A stretch of DNA of 64,000 nt from Lumbricus terrestris. Lineage: Eukaryota > Annelida > Clitellata > Crassiclitellata > Lumbricidae. Below are positions 40,601-52,600 of this stretch, one piece after another (within the stretch, counting starts at the first letter, position 1; each line of letters starts with the position of its first letter). The position numbers and the translations under genes were made by a program. The DNA is taken from NCBI GenBank assembly GCA_949752735.1, contig OX457037.1, forward strand, positions 68,005,811-68,069,810. Direction: 5' to 3'. The notes beneath the pieces are model-generated. The model did no database searches. It saw only the letters and a program-made list of their open reading frames with translations, and was not told the DNA's origin.

Positions 40601-43600
40601 TACCATCATCAGACATTATATCTACAATATCCGCAAATTCCCTTTCCTTCCTTCTTTCAAAAGAAATTGCCATTTCGCCTGTTCTAGCATAGTCAGTTTC
40701 CTCTTCTAACCTATCATCGCCAAAATCTCTAGAACTAATTTGACCCCACTGGCTGGGACCAATTGTAACGCCCGCCCCTATCGGCCTCCCCGGAGTCGCC
40801 ACTTCCGGATCCTCGCTCGATATGGCCGCGTGCTGCTGTGGACGAGCTCTAGAGATAGAGGGAGGACAGGAGGAGGTGACTTCCGGGTTCGAATCCCAAC
40901 GATGGAAAGGCGGCCAGTTATTTCGACTGCCGAAATCCCTATATGAAATTGGCGGCCTACTAGCCAATCTATCACTTCTTCGCAATATACCAGGGTGTGC
41001 GAAATCTTTAGGCCTAGCACCCAAAGTTTCTTCCAGGCCGATGGTCGAGTGGTATGGCGCGTCCGCAGTGGTAATAGCGGTGAGGTAACCAGGGTTCAAA
41101 TCCACAGCAGGCTTGGGTACCGGCGATGCCTCCAGCCTTTCCAATCGTGATACAACTTCCGTCAGCGCTTCCCTGACATTATCTCTTACAGCCGAGATCT
41201 CTTCTCTTACATTTGATTGCACTGAGGAAATAGCATCGCTAACATTTGATTGCACCGTCAAGACATTAAACTCCACCGTGGCAATCGCCTCTTGCGTCTC
41301 TCTGGCATTCAGTTGCAAAGACGACTGTATAGAAGTCATGGCATCATGAGTTGACTTAGCATGCACTTGCATAGCCTCTTGTGAAGACTTAGCGTTAGTC
41401 TGTATTGCCTCAAGCAATATCTCCATTGAGGACGGGGGCCTCGAAGGCTGAGCAGGAGTGACTGGCCTAGACTCCTCCATAGCGCTATAGAAATGACTCC
41501 TATCTTTATAGCTCACAATCAATCAAGTATTCATTCAACGTCAGTTGCATTCAATGCCATCAATGATCAAAGTCAGTAGTTTTATTTAATATTTCTTATT
41601 ATTAACACTCAATTGAATCTTCAATTGACATCAATTATGTTCAAAGCAATCAAACATAAAAGTCAGTAAGTTCAATTATCAGTTCCTATCCTTGGTAAAG
41701 ACATTCAATGAAAATCAAATGCAACAATTCAATGCAAACACCTATCAACCGGAGTATGCCTGAATTAAATCCCGATTGACTCTCAAGTCCCACAGCCAAT
41801 TTCAGTTCAGCCCAAAATGTCTAAATAACCGATCGTATTAATTCCCCAATAAAGCGTACCTTATGTCCGAAGACAAGGGACAAAGCCGATCGTGTGCGAA
41901 GAACAGCGACGAAGACGATATCCAAGATATGCGACGAAGCACACAGAAAGGCGTCGAGTTTGAAACGCCCGAAAAGATCAGCTAAATCCGATGCTGATTT
42001 CTCGCAATGAACAATAATTTCGGCTATTTATCCAAGCCGTTTGAGAAAGACGCCCTTAGGCAACCATACGAACAAACGCTTCGCAACGCAATTTCGAAGA
42101 ACGAGAGCAGTGCGCTGACGATTCGAAGCCCACGATAAATCACTCCATGTGACAGGGCGAAGAGAGGCCTTGAATTAGTAATCCAGGAATATATCCGAAG
42201 CGAGAGCGAAGACAAAACTTGCAGCGACGCTGATGTATTTCTCGCAACAAACAAACTCTTTTATTTAATCGACTCCATGTCGAGAGAGAATGAATCGCCG
42301 ACAGAATCCGTGTATGCGCAACTAGTGCAAGCAGGCGCTTATCCTGGCCATGCTTCACCAACTTGATCGAGCCTAAAACTACCAACCGCCGCAATACATC
42401 CGACCGCCCTGAGATCCTGTGCGCAACTGAGCCTCTCAGCGTCGCGCTGCTCTTTTATTACTGCCTGACAAGGAGAGCGTCCCCCTTTCTGCGCATGACC
42501 AGCAAGTGAGCCGCGCGCGCAAACCCAGCAGCAACGCAGCTGTTTCAAGGCGGCAAGAATTAGCTGCCAGCTGCGACCTCTCCTGTGTATCTCCGCGTCT
42601 GTCTATAGCTCACTGTCTTTCTCCCTCTATCTCTCCTTCTGAAAAGCGCGATCTGCCGCTGATCACGTAGGCATCAAATGCACTAGTTCAACCTTGAGAA
42701 AACGCACGTACACAGACCCACACGCCAACGGTGTTTCCTTCTCAATCCGTGTCCCTGCCTGTGCTTGTCTGGCTGGCTGTATTCCTCGCTCACTCTGATC
42801 ATCAGACCACCTCAGAGAGCGTGCGAAAGTTTAATTACCCTCATCGACTGCAAGCGGCGCGGCCTTTGAAGACGGCCGAGGCGTCAATTGCCTTATCGTG
42901 GGAAACTACGCGAATCGGAGGCGCAGCTGCAGCGGCTACGTCAGCGGTCGCTGTGACCCGTGTCAAGCGCAAATCAACATTAAAATCTAGGTCACCGCGA
43001 AGCACCGAAATTAAACAAATATATCAGATCCATGAAACCCCAAAAATCGATCAGAAATTAAATAAAAATAATAATATTAACTACCAGAAACTCGTAGCGT
43101 AGTCATACAATCGCTACAGAACGCATATTGTTCTCCTTACTTGAAACTTAGTCCATCGGACTCCTTAATCCCATGCAGGTCTGCACATTGGGCGACGCAC
43201 TTCCGCCAGTCCTCCTTGTTCATCGCCAGTTCTTTAGCCTGCTAAAATGACATCTCGAGACATTTCAAGTCATCTTTGATGGTAGGCTACCCTGCCCGTT
43301 CTTACAAGATGTTTCACTGTTCCTTCTACTTGTAGCATTCCAAGAGATAACCTGCTTGGCTCTTCGAACCGCATCCATACGAACAACTTGTCCATCTACC
43401 TCAATATTCTCTTTTAATAATGTTTCAATATCTTCTTGTCCTGTCTTCTCTTTATGATTATGTTTGTTATCTTTTCCCGTCACAATATAATGTAGAATCC
43501 TTCTCAGCCACCTATGGTGTGCTGCCTCTGGCACAGCTGCTTAAATCGCATAAATAGATACAGGACACATAGAGCAAGAATTTAAGCGAAACTGTTACAT

Positions 43601-46600
43601 ATTTAACTCATATTCACATTCCTTACCATAGACAGCAGCATACAAACACGAAGTGTGTTCCGCAAACACACGAGATCAAACGTCTCATTTTTTTTATTCA
43701 GTGCAATCATTTACCTGGGCAACAAGGATTGGACAGGTCAAGCCTTTTCACATATGCGCAAAAATCGTCAAGTTTCCATCCCTGGGCAATTTGGATGCAT
43801 AGCTTAAGGTTGTTGTAGTTCTTGTAGATATTTTGAAGGACTGCTTGGAAGCAGTACATGGGAAAGAATGCGTAGAGTATCCACTCCACGTTCAACCAGG
43901 TTCTTTGTGACATCATCGCTTGCAGGAAGAGGATAATGATGAACGAGAATGGTCCTTCAAAACGACAAGAAGCAGGCTGTAGCCCAGACATAGATTATGT
44001 GATACAATTATACACTATTTGTAAAGCGCGATATAAACAGATGCAATAGTGCGCTATATAAACAGTTTGGGTTCGAGAGTAGAACGGGACTAGCAAGGCA
44101 GGATGAAGGGCAGTTGCGGTATGTTGGATAATAAAAAAAGTGTTGTTCAATAGCTATTACATTTGCGACGAGGATGGGATAATAAAAAAGTGTTGTTTAA
44201 TAGCTATTACATTGGCGACGAGGACGGGATAATAAAAAAGTGTTGTTTAATAGCTATTACATTGGCGACGAGGACGGGATAATAAAAAAGTGTTGTTTAA
44301 TAGCTATTACATTAGCGACGAGGATGGGATAATAAAAAGTGTTGTTTAATAGCTTTTACATTGGCGACGAAGATGGGATAATTAAAAGTGTTGTTCAGTA
44401 GCTATTACATTTGCGACGAAGATGGGATAATAAAAAGTGTTGTTTAATAGCTTTTACACTACGGGATAATAAAAAGTGTTGTTTAATAGCTATTACACTA
44501 CACAAGCGCTAAAAATTACTGTGATCATTGAGATGCACGCCCGTATTAAAATATCGATATGGTGGCAAGTTTATGACGACTTGATAAAAATAAGATTCTA
44601 AATTATTATGACCCGATTACAGCTCAACATAGTGGACCTACGGCGAGTTATTTGGATTCGATTTTACTGAGATTTCTCTGCAAGTTAAATATTGTCGACA
44701 CACACAGCTTGCTTAGCAAGTGGTTGCTGCTTACCCGCTGCAGAATGTTTTATTTAAAATAAACAATATCGAAGCGAAGTAAGCGATAAGTCTATATGAA
44801 ATCAGCGACATCCTTGCCATTCATCTTAGAAAAATTGTCGAAAAAGGTGAATTTACTGTAATTTCTAACCGGTCACAAAGCAGATGAAGGAGAGCCAAAT
44901 AAAACCGGATGACGCTTCTTTAAAAACGAACGTCATTACGTAGATCAATGGCAACATGGAAAAGCCGCATAGCATCAAACCGATGAAGATTATCCTGAAA
45001 GAGATCAACTCAGGCTAAACTTACAATAATTACCGGCATTCGCAGATGTTGGGAAGGGGTGCTCCTTGTAATGTTTAGCCGTTCCTGCAAAATCGGGCAT
45101 TCTCGGTGATAGACCCGACCCCGACGGCCTGGAATGGGCACCAAAAGCAGCCAGGTTTCCTTCTCTTTCTTATCTTATCTGACCATTTATAAAGCGCTTC
45201 TCGCAGCAAGAGCCTTTCAGATGCGTGACATGTTCTAAAATGTTTCTAAAATGTTTCGTTGAAAAATTCATTTTTACCGCACTAGAGTTTAGAGTTGGCA
45301 CTATAATTATAGTTCAATACTCGAATCAATGAACGAATGAACGAATAACAACTAATTTCTCTATATCTTCCATAGATGTAAAAAACGTTTTTTTCCGTTT
45401 TTTATTCTCTCCCCAAAAACGTCGTTTTTTTCGTTTTTTATTTTCTCCATCGTTTTTTATCGTTTTTTATTTGTTCTTTATCTTTATTTATTCACTTACT
45501 TTCGGTTATTATTTCCCTTAATTTTAATTTTTCTCTGATATTCCTTATGTTTTCCGCCAACGCTCAAGAATTCAGCTAACTAAAGTCATTATTTCATCGT
45601 TTAACATCATAATTTAAGAGATAGCCTGCATGTTGTAGGTTCCTAATGAATGTTTTCAAGGTTAAAATGCGGTTTTAGATGTAGCAAAGTCAAATTATTT
45701 ACCGTTTCCGTTTTTTATCGTTTTTTTGTCGTTTTTTATTTTTTCGAAAAAAACGACGTTTTTTACCGTTTTTTATTTCGTTTCCATCGTTTTTTACATC
45801 TATGATATCTTCCATCTACATCTATAAGAATGGATGTGGGTATGTGGATTTGGCCAGAATGCACGCTCACAGTTTTGCAGCTACTGACCGTAACATTGTA
45901 CGTAAATAGATGTTCACCCGACTCATCTAAGCGCGTTATTTTCAGCTCCTTATTCACGTTAGAACCCGATACATAGACATTTTAATTTTTTCGCCGTGTT
46001 ATTTGCGCTATCGCTGCAGTTGCGACGGCATATTTGAATTGTTGTGCAATAACAAATGCACGTTGCTTTTGACGTCATTTTGACGTCATTTTCGCCAAAG
46101 CTTAGCATGAAACTCGAGCCCTCTCAGCTCAACCGCCCTGGGAAAGATAAATGCCTTCGGCCAAGGAGTACATACACTAAGAGGAGTCCCATGCATCATG
46201 AGTTTAACCAGCAGAATTGGGGAAGACCTTCCAAGCAGAGGGGCATAAATTACCATTTATAAACCCCAAATGGGCGGCGATGCCGCCCCACAGGGGTGGG
46301 TGGAGCTGGGTTTGGGGACGAAAACTCGAAATTTTCCGTGCAACGCCGGATACCCCAGCTAGTAATTATATACAAAGAGTTCACTGACCGCGCTGGAGTC
46401 GAGAGCGCCTCTCTGTAGCTTCCTTAATGAGGCGCCATATTAAATCCTTTCACGAATTAATAAGAATAATTTTTATTATTGCCTATATGAAATCGCCTTC
46501 TCCTTCTTTCTCAACGCGTTCGTTTTTTGGTGTTTTTCCTCTCGTCATTTTCATATTTACGCTACACCGCCTTCAACCTTCCCGTTTGAATCACGCTCAT

Positions 46601-49600
46601 TGTCCTCTAATCTCCATCCTACTCTTCCTATGATTCCTCTCTTCATCCTCCACTGTATTCTTCTTCTTTCGTCATCCTCGTTATAATACGCTATATTCTC
46701 AGTGTAGATTTCTCTTAGGCCTACTCTTTGGCTACCATTCCTGCGCCTCCCCCATCTATTTTTTTATCAGTCTCCATCCCCCTTCTCTACTTTCTCTTTC
46801 GCATTCTTTCCATTAACGTTCTTATGGTCTTTCATTGACGTCTTCGGCGCTTCTTCATTCTCCTTATAATCGCCGTTCTGCTTCTTGTTTCTTTCTCTCT
46901 CCCCATCTCCTTGTCCTCTCCTCCCTTGTTCTTACTTTCTTTCTCCTTTTATACTGACAATGATATGAAAATAAACGAGATTTGTATCTGCCCACCACGT
47001 ATTTTGCCAGTAACCGTCGGTGTGGAAGCCAAGGATGACGACGATGATGAAGAAACACGGAACGAGGTAGTTGACGTAATCCCAGAGAAATGTTGCCAGC
47101 CAGAAATTGCGAAGCTTGACTCCGCTCGCGAGTTGGCCGAGCTTGGCTCCAGACTTTCGTTCTTTGATCAGGAAAAGCAGGAAAGTGGGGAAGAGGAAGG
47201 CTAACCCGATTAATAAGTATGTTGAGAAACCGACTTGCGGACTTCTTTCCTGTTCGATGGTGTCTTTCATCTGCTCCGAGTGGTTCCTGGGAAGTGGGTG
47301 GTTGATGGTTACAATCTGGTAGTCCTTGCTGCCAAAGCATTGCATCAAAGTGTTTCCCAAGAATGATAATGAGATGGCTATCGAGTGGTAGGCTTGGTTG
47401 TTGAAATATCCGGTGATCGTCAACATTCCATCTGACTCTTCTTCTATGGTAACGCCGATCTGGTAATTCCAGTTGTACTCGTATCTGTGGTCTTTGCCGA
47501 TCTCCAGCAGATAGTCATCCATTGTAATATGACCGGTTTCGGAGTTTACGGAGACAGGTTGACTCTGCTGTGAAACACTGGCGGCATAGAAAGCAGCCAA
47601 TTTGTGGGCGAACTCGGATTGACGAGGTTGAACGTCGTATGGAGTGATTGAACTTTTGAAGTGGGTCAGGTCAAGTGTCAAACTTGGGAAATTGCTGTCT
47701 CCTGGCGGATGCAAAAGCATGACGCAACCGAGTACTGCGAATAGGACTGGACTCAGAAGCTGGCACACTGTAAGTGTATAGTTTCTTATGGAATGAATAA
47801 ATCGCTTGTAGAACATGGCTCGCAGCTGAAGATTCTGGCGTTTCCAACCGGTTTCTTTCTGGTATAACACATCAGCATCTGAAATTCATTATCAAGCCAG
47901 CTAGAGCAATACGACAACATGCTAAATGTCCTATAATAGAATAATTATGAGAACTGTTATGCGGTGCATTGCTATGTGGTAGGCCTATATTGAGATGTCA
48001 TGAAACATTAATATGCTATGATGCACGTGTGATGTAGTATAGGGACCGAAATATGCAGTTTAGTATGCAGTTAATACTGTTGGGTGTGCAGTGAAATTCT
48101 GGGGTGTGCAGTTGTATATAGGATGAATTTTAATGAAGTTTTCACAGATCAAGTCAACCAAATGCGATTCAACCTATAGTAGCTGAAATTCTGCGTACCA
48201 TTCCAAGCAGAGTTTGGCAGTATAGAAAGAATGTGCACGTGATGTGTCATGGGTCCTGTCAATCATCTTTTATTACACGGCTCTAACCAACAACCCACGT
48301 GCACAGACACCGGTGAATATACAGTTCGTAGACACAAATCACTTAGTTAGGATTAGTCATGAGTATGATATCAAAATTTCATTAATTGCTGGAAGGGATA
48401 ATTATAAAAATGTATTAATAATGCTGGGCGAAGCATGTTATTTCCCTCTTAAAGTTCTTGGTTCATCCATTCCAAAATCTTTCCATTCCAAAACGCATGC
48501 ACAACTCCCGCTGTCTCACGTATTCATACTATTTTAGAGTTATCAAGGAGAAGATGCTAGACCACGTTAGATTAGATTAACCTGCGTCTAAAGATAACAG
48601 AGAACGAGGACCGCTAACTCCAAAGCAAATTTTCGGATACTTTAAAAGAGCCCGAGAGCATTTATACCTCGGACGAAAAAATCATAATAATAATAATAAG
48701 GAAGAATGATAATTATAATGTCGCTACGAATTTTGGACGAAGGTAAGGTTCAAGAGTAGACTAATTTAATATAATTTTCGTTTATTCAATAATCCGGTTG
48801 ACAGGCCTATAGAGCTATGCAGAACTTATCTTAATTAACATTAATATTAACTACTAACAGAACAGCCATCCTGGAATGCAGCTAGTAGTCAAGATTGATG
48901 TTAATTCAGATAACTGCATAACTGCCTAAGCAATAGGAAGCGTCCTCAACTCGCAGGTTAGCAAAGACGTAGCCTATACATTAGGCCTATAGCTAGCGCC
49001 TTAGCCGTCCAATTGACTGGCCATCAATAGAGAAATATAAACAGAAGGAACTCACTTGAAGTGTTCCCTTGTATTTCTGTCGTAATGCTCATCCTTCGTC
49101 GACCTTCCAGTGCAGACGAAGCATTTACTCTGTGTTCAAACAACCAACACGATTTACGTCCTTAACACGATCGGAATCATCTACCAGACTGAGTGACAGC
49201 GTGAAAACTGCGCTAACCGAATGTGCGTTGCAATAATGTAGCCTAAGCAGAAAAATATTTATCGCTCTTAAAATGACGAGAAGCTGCTATGTGCATCTAA
49301 AAATTATGAATCTAGCCGTTTGGATACCGTTTATTATATTATATTATATTAAAAGGACTGGACTCGAAATAAATTGAGATTGTTATTGAAATGACTTAGG
49401 CCTGTTTCAAATAGTTTTGACAGACATTTTAGTCAAGGTTAATTTGTTAACGCAGACAAGACAATATCCCGCTTTGTGATACTGGCAGGAGACCCTCGCG
49501 CAGTGAGGAACATATAGTGCATGTACTCAAGAAAGTATACTGTCATTCAAAACGTTGGCAATAAAAATGGCAGAAGGGGTTCGAGTTAACAAGATTTCTG

Positions 49601-52600
49601 GTTGGTAGAGCCGAGGGCCCTACGGACTTCAGACTCCCGGATGGGGTAAAACGCGAATGATAGAAAGGTAGACTTGCAGCGTTCGTTAATAAGTTGGCAC
49701 CCCGCGCTTGGCTTTTAGCGCTTTAGAAAATTGGAGATTACCGATTACGACTGGTGAAATTAAAGACGCAATGTTATTTTACAGATAAGTAATGCCAACA
49801 GAGAAATAATCTCTTATAAAGCACTTCTGGCTGGCTGATTTCTGGTGGTGCCCGTGCATAATAATGTTGGCCTCGCATGGACAATTTTCGGCGGTGCCGG
49901 GCACTCACAGGCCTCGCAGAGTCGACGTCTATGACCGGGTATATTCTATCCCCTCGGATAGCTTTAAGAAGGGATAGAATATCCCACGACACCGGCACAA
50001 AAATCCTGTATCGGGCAGTTTAGTTAGAAGCTGTGCTCTGTGAGAACGAAATCTCCATGACTGAATAAAAATAAGGCTACATAAAAATAAATTTATGTAT
50101 GTCATGCAAAACTGACTTGAGAAAGACTTCTTCTATTGTGGTGATCGAAACTCCGAAACTTTCGATGCCGAGGGTTTTACCATCTGTCTCAAGCGTCTCG
50201 AAGAGTCTTTCGAATGTTGAGGCTTGATTACTTGGCAGAACGAAAGTAACCTCCTCAGTCTCGTTGCTAACCATATCAGCTGTGGGTATTTTAGACTTGA
50301 TGACGTCACGCAGTTGATTCACGTCACAAGATGGCGTCTTTACCATCGTCATGTGATATCCAACGCCTTCAGAAATCATGACTAGCAGTTGTTTACTTAA
50401 TGGCGAAAAAGATTGACAATAATTATTTTGATTTTGATTTTGACAATGGGCTAAAATTATGTTTTTAATTATTGTATTTTACTGTTGATTGACATTTCCT
50501 GTAGGAAACTTAATACCTCTCAATGTGAGAGTGTCCACCTTTATGAAGAAGTCCAAAATAACAAGAAACAACGGTAAACAAACATAATACGCAAACATAG
50601 GCTAATACGCACACTACTATAATAATAGGCCTACTACATCAGACAATTATAGGAATGAAAAATTTTCTTGGAAAATCGGCATTTGACCAATAAATTGATT
50701 CAAAATTGCATGCAAGGAAGAGATGATTATAATTATAATTCGTTATTAAGATGATGGTGAAAGTGAGAAATGATCCTCGATACAATGACGACGAAGAAGT
50801 AATCGTCAGATGACTAACGGCAGCTGAGAATTTTCTTACCGTATTTGTTTTTGAGGAACATTGGAGTCCCATAGCACTGTATCTCTCCGTTGGACATGAT
50901 GGCTATGCGGTCGCCCAGTACATCGGCTTCATCCATGTAATGCGTTGATAGAATAATCGTCCGGCCCTTTCTCTGGCTCTGTAGAATGTCCCATGTCTGT
51001 CTGCGTGCCTGTGGGTCCATCCCTGAGGTCGGCTCATCCAGAATCAGGAACTGCATAATGTTGAAACGAATCATAGACATGTCAAAGTGTAGCTTGGCAT
51101 GCGACTGCACACGGCCCTCGCCAGTGGCGTAGCCAGGAATTTATGATGGGGGTTTATGGCCGGATACCATGTTTTTTGTAATTTTTCTTATTTAAATGGA
51201 TAAATAACCTTTAAAAAAACTTTTCCCAGAGCCAAGGGGGGGTTTAACTCCCGAAACCTCCCTTGCCTACGCCACTAGCCCTGGCAATAAGATGAAAATC
51301 TGAAGAATGTGTTAGGCCCACATTCTGTGTTATGATTAGTTTTCTTTGCCAATAGATCACACACAATATAACGATACCGGTAAACAAAAACTAAAAAACA
51401 CAAATAGCCTATTCTACCTTGAATTTGACACTGTCTCTCACAGGCAATTTTATTAAACCTTTATTTTCCAGACTTATATTGCAACACTTCCGTGGCTATA
51501 ATTACTCCTCACGTCTCAACATTTGTTTATAACACAAAAATGAACAGTAAGAATAATAATTATGGCTCTCATTTGAGAGCAAACACCATTCCCGTGTTTA
51601 AGAATTTTTACTGTACCCAGGCCTAGAACCCAGCGTTAATATATTGAAAGTACGGATATCCAAGTAGGCGTACCGCTTCGCTTAAACTTATTACCTAAGT
51701 CTTTTAAGCATGGCACTGTGGTTTATAAAAAAACATGATCATTTCCCTTGGCATTCTCACTCGTACAGAATTTAATTCTCCGATATAATTGTTAAACAAT
51801 ATTCAATCAAATACTTTGGTTTCGTCTGCGAAAGAGTTTGCCTGGTGACCTGACTTGCCCACAATCTAGGCTACTTGCTGGACATTTCTCAAGTAGGCAT
51901 ACAACAGAAGATTTTCTATCGATCCCGAGCAACCACAATTTCACGGCTATGTATTTCACATATAGTTATGTCCATATGCGACGTAAATCTGGCAGGGCTT
52001 CGATTCTGCCGAGGACAGGGCCTAAACAGAAGAGTTGTAGCCTAATTGATAATTGACAGAAAAACAATTTCTATCCGACCTGCGGGTTGAGATAGCTATG
52101 CCGGAAATCGAGTTCTGGACGCGTTAATTGCTGTTTGACAATAGATTTTCTAACGTTGCAAAGTGTAGGCCATACGCCTATTTTGATGGCTGTACGAAAT
52201 GTTTGATTGGATATTAGTAATCGTTAACCTTTGAACCGGATATGAGTGCAATTCCAACGCTGAGTTTTCTTCTGTGTCCGCCGGAGAGCTTTCCGGCTTC
52301 GGAATTGATTCTCGATTTCATGTGCAATACATTGACCATTTCGTTCATCTCTAGCGAAGCCTTACGAAATGAACTTCCCTTCAGCTAAAATCAATAATAA
52401 GTTCATCAGGCTCACTAAACATTGTTGCTCACAGCGTTTGTCTGTACGGGAATGATTGTAATAAGGACGTTGGTTACGTTATTTCTTTGCAATGGCACTT
52501 AGGATAAAAGAAAAACTCCAATGCTTAGCGCCTGAATATGGCACTCCTAATGTACAAAGCATGCACTGATCACCTGCCATCCTACATATCTTCTATGATC

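Larger units (their letters stand above)
33598..43118 (-). mobile_element. Gag-only LTR retrotransposon (9.5 kb)
   Basis: Two direct repeats of about 2.4 kb (33598-35992 and 40764-43118), each bounded by TGTAGCG...CGTTACA on the minus strand. GAAC lies on both sides (33594-33597 and 43119-43122), a 4-bp target duplication. The internal part holds one Gag ORF and about 2.4 kb of non-coding DNA; no protease, reverse transcriptase or integrase is visible, so it is non-autonomous. A tRNA-Leu-like primer site follows the 5' LTR, and a purine-rich GGGAGGGCCGAGAATAG precedes the 3' LTR. It is inserted in the gene A intron, same strand as the gene. Confidence 0.88.

Noticed and set aside
44125..44500. 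Regular repeats as a CRISPR array
   Set aside because: Units are directly tandem without variable spacers, and the context is an animal intron.
46864..47340. 158-codon minus ORF overlapping gene A exon 13
   Set aside because: A different frame from the exon; no conserved features, a shadow of the real exon.
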